64,000 nucleotides of DNA from Sphingoaurantiacus capsulatus (lineage in GTDB: Bacteria > Pseudomonadota > Alphaproteobacteria > Sphingomonadales > Sphingomonadaceae): the NCBI RefSeq assembly GCF_042648405.1, contig NZ_JBHRXV010000014.1:1-64000 (forward strand), in the 5' to 3' direction. Below are positions 32,058 to 41,812 of this stretch, piece after piece (positions within the stretch are counted from its first letter, which is position 1; each line of letters opens with the position of its first letter). A program made the translations under genes and the position numbers. The notes under the pieces are model-generated. The model saw only the letters and a program-made list of their open reading frames with translations. It had not been told where the DNA came from and searched no databases.

Positions 32058-32987
32058 TCAAGTGCGCGTCGCCGCGTCCCAGGCGAGCAGCGGCTTTCGC
32101 GGCCAGACCAGCATATGCTGTTCGGGCGTGTAGCGGCCCTCCTCGAAGGCCTGCCGTCGCGTCTCCGACTTGGCGAAGGCGAGACTGTCGGCGCCGTCGC
32201 GCTGGTAGAAATAGGTGGCGGCGCCGCGAGGGAGGGTCAGTGCGCGGTGAAAGCCGAGGCGCGGCGTCACCGCCGGCAGACCGGGGTCGTAAAGCCAGCC
32301 ACCGACGAACACGCCCTTCAGCGCCGGTCGCTGCCGCAGCAGATCGGCGATCCGGTGGAAGGTGGCTTCCCAACCCGCCGGGTTGAACTCCTCCAGCTCA
32401 TAGGCGTGGGTATGAAGGCAGAGATAGGGCCCTGTCCCGCCGGCCAGCAGCCGCGCGGCGCGGATCGCCTGCCCGGCGCCGCCGCGCCAGATCAGCGAGC
32501 GGGGCAGATGCGCCTCCGGCTCGATCACCCGCGCGCCGCCCGGCATCAGCCGCTGGGTGGCGAGGCCGAGATCTTTCCACAACAGATCACCCGGCCGGTC
32601 GTAGCCGTCCCAGTCGGCCGCCGCGATCTTGGCGAGGATGCGATCATAGGACAGCGCGAAGCGGTCGAGGATCGAGGGCGGATAGCCGCCGGCGGGCTGG
32701 CGTGCGGCGAACGCCTCGATCGCGTCGATCATCGCCAGCGCGTGCGCGCCGGCGAAGGCCTCGGGACCGAGGCCGAGCAGGACGCCCTGTGCGATGGCGA
32801 TGGCGGGTCCGAAGGACTGATAGTGGCTCGGCGGGCGCAGCGCCGCGACCTCGTTCTTGAGCGCCGCGAGCGCTGCCACGCCCTCCGGTGGCACCGCGGC
32901 CGTCGCCGCCTTGCGCGCGGCGGTCAGCAGCTTGCGCGCGGGTGCGATCGTCGGTGCGGCCTGGCCCATCGCTCCTGTCTTAGCCAT
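32058..32987 (-). CDS. Uncharacterised 309-residue protein
   Basis: I do not recognise a named family. The protein is soluble, with an Ala-rich helical start and a C-terminal half holding YLCLHTHAYELEEFNPAGWEATFHRIADLLR and a GVFVGGWLYDPGL stretch. Those His, Asp and Glu residues could belong to an active site. It is divergent from the polysaccharide deacetylase gene, and the intergenic space is only 42 bp, so the two may share regulation and a role in envelope polysaccharide. Confidence 0.65.
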   Translation of the reverse strand: MAKTGAMGQAAPTIAPARKLLTAARKAATAAVPPEGVAALAALKNEVAALRPPSHYQSFGPAIAIAQGVLLGLGPEAFAGAHALAMIDAIEAFAARQPAGGYPPSILDRFALSYDRILAKIAAADWDGYDRPGDLLWKDLGLATQRLMPGGARVIEPEAHLPRSLIWRGGAGQAIRAARLLAGGTGPYLCLHTHAYELEEFNPAGWEATFHRIADLLRQRPALKGVFVGGWLYDPGLPAVTPRLGFHRALTLPRGAATYFYQRDGADSLAFAKSETRRQAFEEGRYTPEQHMLVWPRKPLLAWDAATRT

Positions 32988-33029
32988 CGATGGTTTCGTG
33001 TCGAGCCCGGGCCGGTTAAGGAGCGGAGT

Positions 33030-33983
33030 ATGAAGCAGGCGCTATTGTCGACGGCGAGAGGGGTGGGCCTGTTCGCGCTCGCCCGAAAGGCCAGCGCCTC
33101 GAAGCTGCGCATCCTCTGCTACCACGGCCTGTGGACGACGCCCGGCTTCCAGTACGGCAACCGGCTGTTCATGCCGCCCGAACAGTTCGACGCGCGGATG
33201 ACGCGGCTGAGGCGATCGGGCTATCCGGTGCTCGGGCTCGATATGGCGGTCGCCGCACTCGCCGCCGGCACGCTGCCCGACAATGCGGTGGTGATCACCA
33301 TCGACGACGGCTGGGCCTCGACCCACACGCACATGCTGCCGACGCTCGAGGCATTGGGCCTGCCGTCGACCGTCTATGTGGCGAGCTGGTACGTCGGGCG
33401 CGACCTGCCGGTGATCAACAAGGCGATCGACTATCTCCATGCGCGCACCGGGCGCGATCCCGCCGGGGTGCCGGATCGCATCGCCGCGATCGACGCGCTG
33501 CCGCCCGAAGCGCGCGCCGATGCGATGCGGGCGCTGTCGGTCGAGTTCGGCGTGCCGCTCGACTGGTGGGAGACGCGGCAGTTCCACGAGATGACCCCCG
33601 CCGAGGTCGGCGACTGCGCTCGGCGCGGCATGGACGTGCAGTTGCACACGCATCGACACCGCGCGGCAGCCGATCTGCTGGCGGGCGAGCTTGAGGAGAA
33701 TCGCGTGCGGCTGGCCGAATGGACGGGGCTGCCGCCCGGCCATTTCCGTCATTTCTGCTACCCGAGCGGGGAATATGAGGCGGCGGCGGAGCCGGTGCTG
33801 GCGGCTTCCGGGGTGCTGTCCGCGACGCTGACCGATCAGGGCACCAATGCGCCGGGGGCGAACCCTTTCCGGCTGCGGCGCTTCCTCGACGGGCGGACGG
33901 TGACCGATGCCGAGTTCGACGCCTATCTGTCGGGCGCGCTCGACGTGGTGGATGCAGCGGCGGCGCGGATGCGCCGCCGCTGA
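33030..33983 (+). CDS. Polysaccharide deacetylase family protein
   Basis: This 317-residue carbohydrate esterase 4-type protein starts at the ATG at 33030 with AAGGAG upstream. Motif 1 is VVITIDDGWAST (TxDDG, the second Asp a metal ligand), with motif 2 region HTHRHRAAADLL (HxxxH-like) and FRHFCYPSGEYEAAAE. An early CYHGL segment supports the NodB fold. No clear signal peptide, so it may act on a cytoplasmic-side precursor or be exported otherwise. Substrate unknown. Confidence 0.85.
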   Translation: MKQALLSTARGVGLFALARKASASKLRILCYHGLWTTPGFQYGNRLFMPPEQFDARMTRLRRSGYPVLGLDMAVAALAAGTLPDNAVVITIDDGWASTHTHMLPTLEALGLPSTVYVASWYVGRDLPVINKAIDYLHARTGRDPAGVPDRIAAIDALPPEARADAMRALSVEFGVPLDWWETRQFHEMTPAEVGDCARRGMDVQLHTHRHRAAADLLAGELEENRVRLAEWTGLPPGHFRHFCYPSGEYEAAAEPVLAASGVLSATLTDQGTNAPGANPFRLRRFLDGRTVTDAEFDAYLSGALDVVDAAAARMRRR

Positions 33984-33989
33984 GTCCGA

Positions 33990-34922
33990 TTAGAGCTTCG
34001 AGGTCATTTCCGGGACGAGGGTGAACAGGTCACCGACGAGGCCGTAGTCGGCGACCTGGAAGATCGGGGCTTCCTCATCCTTGTTGATCGCGACGATGAC
34101 CTTCGAGTCCTTCATGCCCGCGAGATGCTGGATCGCGCCCGAGATGCCGGCGGCGATGTACAGCTGCGGGGCGACGATCTTGCCGGTCTGGCCGACCTGA
34201 TAGTCGTTGGGCATGTAGCCGGCGTCGACCGCGGCGCGCGAAGCGCCGACCGCCGCGCCGAGCTTGTCGGCGAGCGGTTCGATGACCGTCTTGAACGCAT
34301 CGGCCGACCCGAGCGCGCGGCCGCCCGAGACGATGATCTTCGCCGAGGTCAGCTCGGGGCGCTCGCTCTTGGTGAGCTCGGCGCCCGCGAAGGTCGACAC
34401 GCCCGCGTCGCCGGTGCCCGAGACGTTTTCGATGCTCGCCGAACCGCCGCTGGTGGCGGCCTTGGCGAAGGCGGTGCCGCGAACGGTGATCACCTTCTTC
34501 GCGTCGGACGACTTCACCGTCGCGATGGCGTTGCCGGCGTAGATCGGGCGCTCGAAGGTCGAGGCGTCGACGATGCCGACCGCTTCCGAAATCTGCGCGA
34601 CGTCGAGCTTGGCGGCGACGCGCGGCAGGATGTTCTTGGCGCGGCTGGTGGCGGGCGCCACGACGGCGTCGTAATTCGCCATCAGGCCCTCGATCAGCGG
34701 CGCGACATTCTCCGCCAGCGCATGCTCGTAGGCGACATCGTCGGCGAGCAGCACCTTCGACACGCCCGCGACCTTGGCGGCGGCGTCGGCGGCGCCCTGC
34801 GCGCCCTTGCCGGCGATGAGGACATGGACATCGCCGCCGAGCTGGCCGGCGGCGGTCACCGCGGCGAGCGTGGCGTCGCCGAGGCTGGCGTTGTCATGAT
34901 CAGCGAAGACGAGAACGCTCAT
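33990..34922 (-). CDS. etfA: Electron transfer flavoprotein, alpha subunit
   Basis: The 310-residue FAD-binding alpha chain takes electrons from acyl-CoA dehydrogenases to ETF-quinone oxidoreductase. The FAD domain shows IVSGGRALGSADAFKTVIEPLADKLGAAVGASRAAVDAGY, GQTGKIVAPQLYIAAGISGAIQHLAGMKDSKVIVAINKDEEAPIFQVADYGLVGDL. The start overlaps the etfB stop by 4 bp, so the pair is one operon. Confidence 0.97.
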   Translation of the reverse strand: MSVLVFADHDNASLGDATLAAVTAAGQLGGDVHVLIAGKGAQGAADAAAKVAGVSKVLLADDVAYEHALAENVAPLIEGLMANYDAVVAPATSRAKNILPRVAAKLDVAQISEAVGIVDASTFERPIYAGNAIATVKSSDAKKVITVRGTAFAKAATSGGSASIENVSGTGDAGVSTFAGAELTKSERPELTSAKIIVSGGRALGSADAFKTVIEPLADKLGAAVGASRAAVDAGYMPNDYQVGQTGKIVAPQLYIAAGISGAIQHLAGMKDSKVIVAINKDEEAPIFQVADYGLVGDLFTLVPEMTSKL

Positions 34923-35668
34923 GCGATGACTCCGGCATTCTTGAGGTTGGAGATCAGCTCGTCGACGGTCTTCACCTTGATGCCCGCCGAACGCTTCGCC
35001 GGCTCGGCGACCTTCACCGTGGTGAGGCGCGGCGCGACATCGATGCCATAATCATCGGGCGTCTTGGTGGCGATCGGCTTCGACTTCGCCTTCATGATGT
35101 TGGGGAGCGACGCATAACGCGGCTCGTTGAGGCGAAGGTCGGTGGTGACGACGGCCGGCAGCTTCAGGCTGACCGTCTCTAGACCGCCATCGACCTCGCG
35201 GGTCACGGTGACCTTGTCGCCCGACGGCTCGACCTTCGAGGCGAAGGTGCCCTGCGCCCAGCCGAGCAGCGCGGCGAGCATCTGGCCGGTCTGGTTCGAA
35301 TCGTCGTCGATCGCCTGCTTGCCGAGGATGACCAGCTGCGGCGCTTCCTCAGCGGCGATCTTGGCCAGCAGCTTGGCGACGCCCAGCGGCTCGACGGCAA
35401 CGTCGGTGGTGACGAGGATGCCGCGGTCGGCGCCCATCGCGAGCGCGGTGCGGATCGTCTCCTGCGACTGCTGGACGCCGATCGATACGACCACCACCTC
35501 GGTCGCGATGCCCTTTTCCTTCAGGCGCACCGCTTCCTCGACGGCGATCTCGTCGAACGGGTTCATGCTCATCTTGACGTTGGCGAGCTCGACGCCCGAC
35601 TGGTCGGGCTTCACCCGGACCTTGACGTTATAGTCGACCACCCGCTTGACGGGCACCAGAACCTTCAT
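34919..35668 (-). CDS. etfB: Electron transfer flavoprotein, beta subunit
   Basis: The 249-residue AMP-binding beta chain has MKVLVPVKRVVDYNVKVRVKPD at the start, KMSMNPFDEIAVEEAVRLKEKG and the beta-subunit signature region VVTTDLRLNEPRYASLPNIMKAKSKP. It is first gene of the etfBA operon. Confidence 0.97.
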   Translation of the reverse strand: MKVLVPVKRVVDYNVKVRVKPDQSGVELANVKMSMNPFDEIAVEEAVRLKEKGIATEVVVVSIGVQQSQETIRTALAMGADRGILVTTDVAVEPLGVAKLLAKIAAEEAPQLVILGKQAIDDDSNQTGQMLAALLGWAQGTFASKVEPSGDKVTVTREVDGGLETVSLKLPAVVTTDLRLNEPRYASLPNIMKAKSKPIATKTPDDYGIDVAPRLTTVKVAEPAKRSAGIKVKTVDELISNLKNAGVIA

Positions 35669-35777
35669 GCGCTCCCTCCGGGCCGATAATGAATTCGCGG
35701 GTTCGTTTGCGTCAGCGGGGAAGGGCAGTCAACCGCGCCGCGCTGCACAAAATGAGGGGGTGAGGTGCGGTTCGCCG

Positions 35778-36341
35778 CTAGCGGCTGGCCCCGGGCACCC
35801 ACAGCACGTCGCCGCCGGCGCGCGCATTCACCGCTCGCGCCATGACGAACAGATGGTCGGACAGGCGGTTGAGATAGGCGATCGCCTGCGGGTTGATCGG
35901 CTCGCGCTCGGCGGCGGCGACGGCCAGCCGCTCGGCACGGCGGACGATGGTGCGCGACAGGTGCAACGCGGCGGCGGCCGGCGTGCCGGCGGGCAGCACG
36001 AACGACTTCAGCGGCTCGAGCGTCGCGTTCATCGCGTCGATCTCCGCCTCCAGCCGCGCCACCTGCGCCGGCACGATGCGCAGCGCCTTCTCGGTGCTGA
36101 AGTCGTCGCCCGGCGTCGCGAGATCGGCGCCGAGGTCGAACAAATCGTTCTGGATGACCATGAGCAGCTGGTCATCCTCGGGCCCGCTGTGCAGGCGGAC
36201 GAGGCCGAGGCTGGCGTTGGCTTCGTCGACCGCCCCGTAAGCCTCGATGCGCAGATCATGCTTGGGGCGGCGTGATCCGTCGACGAGGCCGGTGGTGCCG
36301 TCGTCGCCGGTGCGCGTGTAGATCTTGTTGAGCTTGACCAT
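35778..36341 (-). CDS. Cob(I)alamin adenosyltransferase, PduO type
   Basis: This 187-residue enzyme transfers the adenosyl group of ATP to cob(I)alamin, making coenzyme B12. It opens with the ATP-binding YTRTGDDGTTGLVDGSRRPKHDLRIEAYGAVDEANASLGL and has the C-terminal RTIVRRAERLAV...AIAYLNRLSDHLFVMAR. It is last of a three-gene minus-strand cluster, 1 bp after the HIG1-type gene. Confidence 0.95.
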   Translation of the reverse strand: MVKLNKIYTRTGDDGTTGLVDGSRRPKHDLRIEAYGAVDEANASLGLVRLHSGPEDDQLLMVIQNDLFDLGADLATPGDDFSTEKALRIVPAQVARLEAEIDAMNATLEPLKSFVLPAGTPAAAALHLSRTIVRRAERLAVAAAEREPINPQAIAYLNRLSDHLFVMARAVNARAGGDVLWVPGASR

Positions 36342-36342
36342 G

Positions 36343-36546
36343 TCAGTCGCCGCCGCGCGCCAGCAGGAACAGCGCCAGCACGAGCAGAATGGTGAGCAGC
36401 TGGAAGGCGACGCGGTAGCTCATCAGCTTGTTCGACTGCTTGCCGCCGATGTCCTTGCCCTGCGCCATGTTGATGATGCCGCGCACCAGCACGACGGCGG
36501 TCGTGATCGCGGCGAGCACGATCAGCACGATGATGAACGTATTCAT
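36343..36546 (-). CDS. HIG1-type twin transmembrane protein
   Basis: This 67-residue protein has two hydrophobic helices (4-26 and 46-62) joined by INMAQGKDIGGKQSNKLMSYRV. The pattern fits the HIG1/twin-transmembrane family, members of which associate with respiratory enzymes in mitochondria and alphaproteobacteria. It overlaps the gluQ stop by 4 bp. Confidence 0.85.
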   Translation of the reverse strand: MNTFIIVLIVLAAITTAVVLVRGIINMAQGKDIGGKQSNKLMSYRVAFQLLTILLVLALFLLARGGD

Positions 36547-37433
36547 GCACCCTCTCTGTCGGGCGGCTCGCCCGCTGTCATCTGCAAAATGGGGTCTGCG
36601 ACCCGTGCTTCCAGCCCCGCGATGATCCCGCGCGGGTCGGCGCCGGTGACGCGGAGGTCGGCGATCGTCGCCCCGCGGTCGCGCTTGGCGAGGCGCTTGC
36701 CCTCGGCGTCAAGGACCAGCGCGTGGTGATGATAGCGTGGCGTCGGCAGGTCGAGCAGCGCCTGCAGCAAGCGGTGGACATGGGTGGCGGCGAACAGATC
36801 TTCGCCGCGGACGATGTCAGTGACGCCCTGCAGCGCGTCGTCGTGGACAACCGCGAGATGATAGCTGGTCGGCGCGTCCTTGCGGGCCAGCACCACGTCG
36901 CCGAACAGTTCCGGCGTCGCGGCGATGGTGCCGGCGCGATTGTCGTGCCAGGTGAGCGGGCCGGCGCGGGCAACCGCTGCCGCCATGTCGAGCCGCCACG
37001 CATGCGGCTCGGCCGCCATCCGCGCATCGCGTTCAGCGGCCGTCAGATGGCGGCAGGTGCCCGGATAGATCGGCCCGTCGGGCCCGTGCGGGGCATTGCC
37101 GCTGGCGGCGATCTCCGCCTCGATCGCTTTGCGCGTGCAGAAACAGGGGTAGGCGAGGCCCATCGCCTTCAACCGGTCGAGCGCGGCGGCATAGTCGGCG
37201 AGATGTTCGGACTGGCGGCGTACCGGCCCGTCCCAGTCGAGGCCGAGCCAGACCAGGTCTTCGACGATGCCGTCAACGAATTCGTCGCGGCACCGGCCGG
37301 GGTCGATGTCTTCAATGCGCAGCAGAAAGCGTCCGCCGCAGTCGCGTGCAAAGCGAAACGCCTGCCACGCCGACCAGGCATGGCCGAGGTGCAGGCGCCC
37401 GGTTGGTGACGGTGCGAAGCGGGTAACGATCAC
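36543..37433 (-). CDS. gluQ: Glutamyl-Q tRNA(Asp) synthetase
   Basis: This 296-residue truncated glutamyl-tRNA synthetase attaches glutamate to queuosine in tRNA-Asp. The HIGH-like element lies in RFAPSPTGRLHLGHAWSA, the zinc-site region starts with YPCFCTRKAI, and the KMSKS-like element is KRLAKRDRG. The anticodon-binding domain is absent, as expected. queG, for an earlier queuosine step, lies 21 kb away in this window. Confidence 0.95.
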   Translation of the reverse strand: MIVTRFAPSPTGRLHLGHAWSAWQAFRFARDCGGRFLLRIEDIDPGRCRDEFVDGIVEDLVWLGLDWDGPVRRQSEHLADYAAALDRLKAMGLAYPCFCTRKAIEAEIAASGNAPHGPDGPIYPGTCRHLTAAERDARMAAEPHAWRLDMAAAVARAGPLTWHDNRAGTIAATPELFGDVVLARKDAPTSYHLAVVHDDALQGVTDIVRGEDLFAATHVHRLLQALLDLPTPRYHHHALVLDAEGKRLAKRDRGATIADLRVTGADPRGIIAGLEARVADPILQMTAGEPPDREGA

Positions 37434-37474
37434 GGCGGCGACTGTGCCGCCGCCGACGCGTCAGGAAAAGGGCT

Positions 37475-38206
37475 TCAGGCGGCCTTGCGACGACGGCGCA
37501 GGCCGACGGCGGCGAGGCCCAGGCCGATCAGGCCGAGCGCGGCCGGCTCGGGCACCGTCGAGATCGGCGCCGGATCCGACGAGAAGCTGCCGGTCGAATC
37601 CGCGGTGAACGCGCGCAGGCTGTCCAGCGTCGAGGTCCGGTTGAGGCCGCCACCGCTGATCGACGTCAGCGCGATCGCGAAATCGAGCGCGATGGCGTGA
37701 TCGAAGGACATGAAGTCCGAGGTGAAGGTCATCACCGAATCGGGCGTCGAGGCGAGCAGCGATCCTGAGGTGCCGTTCTGCGTGCCGGTCAGCATCGCGT
37801 TGGTGAAGCTGATGGTCAGCAGGTTGGTGCCGGTACCGTTGCCCGGCCCCTTGGGCGCAGGCGTGGTGCGGGTGAAGGAGATCGTGCCGCTGTCGATCAG
37901 CTGGAAGATCGGCTTCGGACCCGGGATATTCATGATGTTGGCGGGCGTGGTGATATTGCCCGACACGTTCATGATCGCGTCCTGCATGCCGAGACCGGCC
38001 TCCTGAAGGCCGGGCAGCAGGAAGGAGAAGTTGACCAGCGGGGCACCGATCGTCTGAAACGAGCCGGTCGAGCCGGTACCGTTGGTGACGCGGATCGTGT
38101 CGGCGGTGGACTTCTGCTCGAACTGCGCAAAAGTGAACGGCGCGGCGTTCGCCGTCACCGCGCTCAGCATCGCGCCCGCTGCCAGAACCAGAAACCCAAG
38201 CTTCAC
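37475..38206 (-). CDS. PEP-CTERM sorting-domain protein
   Basis: This 243-residue secreted protein has a signal peptide (MKLGFLVLAAGAMLSAVTANAA), a Ser/Thr/Gly-rich beta-type body, and a C-terminal PEP-CTERM tail: VPEPAALGLIGLGLAAVGLRRRRKAA, with Pro-Glu-Pro, a hydrophobic helix and an Arg cluster. Such proteins are processed by an exosortase and usually belong to extracellular polysaccharide production. No exosortase gene is in the window. Confidence 0.92.
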   Translation of the reverse strand: MKLGFLVLAAGAMLSAVTANAAPFTFAQFEQKSTADTIRVTNGTGSTGSFQTIGAPLVNFSFLLPGLQEAGLGMQDAIMNVSGNITTPANIMNIPGPKPIFQLIDSGTISFTRTTPAPKGPGNGTGTNLLTISFTNAMLTGTQNGTSGSLLASTPDSVMTFTSDFMSFDHAIALDFAIALTSISGGGLNRTSTLDSLRAFTADSTGSFSSDPAPISTVPEPAALGLIGLGLAAVGLRRRRKAA

Positions 38207-38520
38207 AACGAATTCCCCAACAAGGTCTGGCGTCCCTTAAAGCACCATATGTGCCAACTCAACATTATCGCCGGGAATCAGATGGGTGGCGAGGAATCGG
38301 CGCTAAGTGATTCTACACTTTGTCAGATTCTCCGACACTACCTTTTTGACCGTGCGGATCGCTTGACGAGAACTAGATAAAGTAGTGTCATGACTGCGAA
38401 ACACGATGTGTTGTAAAAAAGCGCGTCGATTATCGGATCTGGACGGCCGCGGGGCCGCCTTGAGTGTGACAGGGCCTGAGGTTCTGCCGGCCGTCCCATC
38501 AGCGAGGGGACGGCAAGCGC
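38207..38520. other. Intergenic region with divergent promoters
   Basis: No gene is seen in these 314 bp between divergent genes. It is AT-richer than its surroundings. Perfect 8-bp inverted arms GACACTAC (38334-38341) and GTAGTGTC (38382-38389) flank a TTGACG-containing stretch and could be a regulator site. Confidence 0.4.
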
Positions 38521-39087
38521 ATGTATCACCCGAATGTTCTGTCCCCGCCCGATGCATGCCCGGCGCTGGTGCTGAACGCCGATTACACGCCGCTTTCCTA
38601 TTATCCACTTTCGCTTTGGTCGTGGCAGACCGCGGTCAAGGCGGCCTTCCTCGAACGCGTCGACATCGTCGCCGAATATGACCGGGAAATCCGCTCGCCG
38701 TCCTTCGCGATGCGGCTGCCTTCGGTCATTGCGTTGCGCCAATATGTGCGGCCGGCGAGCCACCCTGCGTTCACCCGCTTCAACCTGTTCCTGCGCGACC
38801 GTTTCAGCTGCCAATATTGCGGCGTTCGCGACGACCTGACCTTCGATCATGTCGTGCCGCGCGCCTATGGCGGCCGCACCACCTGGGAGAATGTCGCCAC
38901 CGCCTGCGCCCCCTGCAACCTCAGAAAAGGCGGCCGCACGCCGGCCGAGGCGCATATGGCGCTGCGCACCCGGCCGGAACAGCCGTCGACGCATCTGCTG
39001 CAGGAGCATGGCCGGGCCTTTCCGCCGCACTATCTGCATGCAACCTGGCGCGATTACCTCTATTGGGATGCCGAACTCGAAGCCTGA
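38521..39087 (+). CDS. HNH endonuclease family protein
   Basis: The protein has 188 residues. The HNH core is FSCQYCGVRDDLTFDHVVPRAYGGRTTWENVATACAPCNLRKGGRTPAEA, with two CxxC pairs for zinc and the DHV catalytic His. Stand-alone proteins of this type are widespread in alphaproteobacteria as conserved chromosomal genes rather than mobile ones. Only 9 bp separate it from ppc, so they may be cotranscribed. Confidence 0.92.
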   Translation: MYHPNVLSPPDACPALVLNADYTPLSYYPLSLWSWQTAVKAAFLERVDIVAEYDREIRSPSFAMRLPSVIALRQYVRPASHPAFTRFNLFLRDRFSCQYCGVRDDLTFDHVVPRAYGGRTTWENVATACAPCNLRKGGRTPAEAHMALRTRPEQPSTHLLQEHGRAFPPHYLHATWRDYLYWDAELEA

Positions 39088-39096
39088 GGTTTCTCA

Positions 39097-41760
39097 ATGG
39101 CAGATTCGGCTGACGCGGCGCGCGAAGACGTGCGCTATCTCGGACGCTTGCTCGGCGACGCGATCCGGGCCCTCGACGGTCAGCCGGTCTACGAACGTAT
39201 CGAGGCGATCCGCAAGGCCTCGGTCGCCGTCCATCGCGAGGGCAAGGCGCAGGAAGCGCATCTCGAGCATCATCTCGCCGCGCTGAGCCTCGACGATACG
39301 CTGCGCTTCGTGCGCGGCTTCCTGATCTTCTCACTGCTGGCGAACATCGCCGAGGACCGGCATTTGCGCCCCGCCGCCTCCGGCCGCACGCTCGCCGCCG
39401 CCATCGACGAGCTGGCCGGGCAGGGTGTCGATCGCGGCGCGGTGGCGGCGCTGCTCGGCGAGGCACTGGTCGCGCCGGTGCTGACCGCGCACCCGACCGA
39501 GGTCAGGCGCAAGAGCATCATCGACCGCGAGGCGGCGATCGTGAAAGCGATAGCGGCGCTCGACGTGGCCGAGGATTCCGCCGACCGCGCCGATATCGAG
39601 GCGGAGCTGCGCAGCGCCATCGCCATCCTGTGGCAGACGCGCGCGCTGCGCGGCGTGCGGATCGGCGTGCCCGACGAGATCGAGACGGCGCTCTCCTATT
39701 TCCGCACCACCTTCCTTCCCGTGCTGCCGCGCCTCTATGCGCGCTGGGAATCCGCGCTCGGCGTCGCCGGGCTGCCGCGCTTCCTCAAGCCCGGCAACTG
39801 GATCGGCGGCGACCGCGACGGCAACCCGAACGTCACCGCCGACACTTTACGCCATGCGATGCGCGAGCAGGCGAAGGTGGCGATCGGCCATCATCTCGAC
39901 GAGTTGCACGAGCTGGGCGGCGAGTTGTCGATCTCCGCCGGTCTCGCGCATGTCTCGGCGGCGCTCGAAGGGCTGGCCGCCGTCTCGCACGACGATTCAC
40001 CGCAGCGGTCGGACGAGCCCTATCGCCGCGCCATCACCGGCCTCTATGCACGGCTGGCCGCGACCTACGAGAAGCTGATCGGCGACCTGCCGCCGCGCCC
40101 CGCCTCCGTCGCCGCCCAGCCCTACGCCGTCGCCGACGACTTCCGCGCCGATCTTCAGACGGTGCGCGCCTCGCTGGCGGCGAACGGCGGCATGGCTGAC
40201 CGCCGGCTTGACGACCTGATTGCCGCGGTCGACACCTTCGGCTTCCACCTCGCGACGCTCGACCTGCGCCAGAACGCCGACGTGCATCTGCGCGTTGTCG
40301 CCGAGCTGCTGAAGGTCGCCGCCGTCGAGGCCGACTATGCGGCGCTCGACGAAGACGCGCGCATCGCGCTGCTGCGCCGCGAGCTTGGCCATGGCCGGTT
40401 GCTCGGCAATCCCTTCGCCGACTATTCGGAGGAGACGCAGGGCGAACTCGCCATCCTGAAAGCGGCCGCCGACGCGCATGCCGCCTTCGGCCCGGCCTGC
40501 ATCACCACCTACATCATCTCGAAGACCAGCGGCGTCTCCAACATGCTGGAGGTCTATCTGCTGCTGAAGGAGGTCGGGCTCTACCGGCCGGGGCAGCCAT
40601 CGCCGGTGATGTCGGTGCCGCTCTTCGAGACGATCGGCGATCTCGAAGCCGCGCCGGAAGTCATGGAAGCCTATCTGGCGCTGCCGGAGATCAGGCCGCT
40701 CGTTGCCGCCCGGGGCGCGCTGCAGGAAGTGATGATCGGCTATTCCGATAGCAACAAGGACGGCGGCTACCTCACGTCCAACTGGTCGCTGCACGAGGGT
40801 GCGCTGGCGCTGGTCGAGGTGTTCTCAACGGCCGGCGTGCGGCTGCAGCTGTTCCACGGCCGCGGCGGCGCGGTCGGGCGCGGCGGCGGCTCGGCGTTCG
40901 ACGCCATCCGCGCGCAGCCGCCGGGCAGCGTGCAGGGTCGCATCCGCATCACCGAACAGGGCGAGGTCATCGCCTCGAAGTTCGGCAACCCGGCAGTCGG
41001 CGCCGCCAGCCTCGAGACGATGGCCGCAGCGACGGTGCTGGCGACACTGGGGCCGCCGCCGGTCGCCGACGCCGACCTCGCGCGCTTTCGCGCCGCCTTC
41101 GCCGACATCAGCGGCGCGGCGTTCACCGCCTATCGCGGCCTTGTCTACGAGACGCCAGGCTTCAAGGACTTCTTCCGCGCCGCAACCCCGATCGCCGAGA
41201 TCGCCGATTTGAAGATCGGCTCGCGCCCGGCGTCGCGCACCAAGTCCGACCGGATCGAGGATCTGCGCGCCATCCCCTGGGTGTTCTCCTGGGCGCAGGC
41301 GCGGGTGATGCTGCCCGGCTGGTATGGCGCGGGGCAGGCGTTCGCGGGCTGCACCGACCGTGGCCTGCTCGCCGAGATGGTCGCGCGCTGGCCGTTCCTG
41401 CAGGCGACGCTCTCCAATCTCGAAATGGTGCTGGCGAAGTCGGACATCGAAGTCGCGGCGCGCTACGCCGAGCTGGTGCCTGACGAGAAGTTGCGCGCGC
41501 ATGTGTTCGGGCAGATTCGCGACGGCTGGCTGACCACGCGCGACCAGCTGCTGGAGCTGACCGGCCAGTCGACGCTCCTTGAAAAGCAGCCGGCGCTCGC
41601 CCGCTCGATCAAGCTGCGGCTGCCCTATATCGAGCCGCTCAACCATCTGCAGATCGAGCTGATCCGCCGCCACCGCGGTGGCGACAGCGACGCCCGCGTC
41701 CGCGATGGCATTCACCTCACCATCAACGGCATCGCCGCGGGACTTCGCAACAGCGGCTGA
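39097..41760 (+). CDS. ppc: Phosphoenolpyruvate carboxylase
   Basis: This 887-residue anaplerotic enzyme makes oxaloacetate from PEP and bicarbonate. Signatures are VLTAHPTEVRRKSI (catalytic His), NWIGGDRDGNPNVTA, GYSDSNKDGGYLTSNW, FHGRGGAVGRGGGSA and FEMVLAKSDI-like NLEMVLAKSDIEVA. The C terminus is TINGIAAGLRNSG, with Ser in place of the usual Thr before the final Gly. Full length. Confidence 0.97.
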   Translation: MADSADAAREDVRYLGRLLGDAIRALDGQPVYERIEAIRKASVAVHREGKAQEAHLEHHLAALSLDDTLRFVRGFLIFSLLANIAEDRHLRPAASGRTLAAAIDELAGQGVDRGAVAALLGEALVAPVLTAHPTEVRRKSIIDREAAIVKAIAALDVAEDSADRADIEAELRSAIAILWQTRALRGVRIGVPDEIETALSYFRTTFLPVLPRLYARWESALGVAGLPRFLKPGNWIGGDRDGNPNVTADTLRHAMREQAKVAIGHHLDELHELGGELSISAGLAHVSAALEGLAAVSHDDSPQRSDEPYRRAITGLYARLAATYEKLIGDLPPRPASVAAQPYAVADDFRADLQTVRASLAANGGMADRRLDDLIAAVDTFGFHLATLDLRQNADVHLRVVAELLKVAAVEADYAALDEDARIALLRRELGHGRLLGNPFADYSEETQGELAILKAAADAHAAFGPACITTYIISKTSGVSNMLEVYLLLKEVGLYRPGQPSPVMSVPLFETIGDLEAAPEVMEAYLALPEIRPLVAARGALQEVMIGYSDSNKDGGYLTSNWSLHEGALALVEVFSTAGVRLQLFHGRGGAVGRGGGSAFDAIRAQPPGSVQGRIRITEQGEVIASKFGNPAVGAASLETMAAATVLATLGPPPVADADLARFRAAFADISGAAFTAYRGLVYETPGFKDFFRAATPIAEIADLKIGSRPASRTKSDRIEDLRAIPWVFSWAQARVMLPGWYGAGQAFAGCTDRGLLAEMVARWPFLQATLSNLEMVLAKSDIEVAARYAELVPDEKLRAHVFGQIRDGWLTTRDQLLELTGQSTLLEKQPALARSIKLRLPYIEPLNHLQIELIRRHRGGDSDARVRDGIHLTINGIAAGLRNSG

Positions 41761-41812
41761 CCCTGCTCGCTTTAAGGTTGAGACGCGGCGACCCTCCGCC
41801 TAGCCTTCGCGC

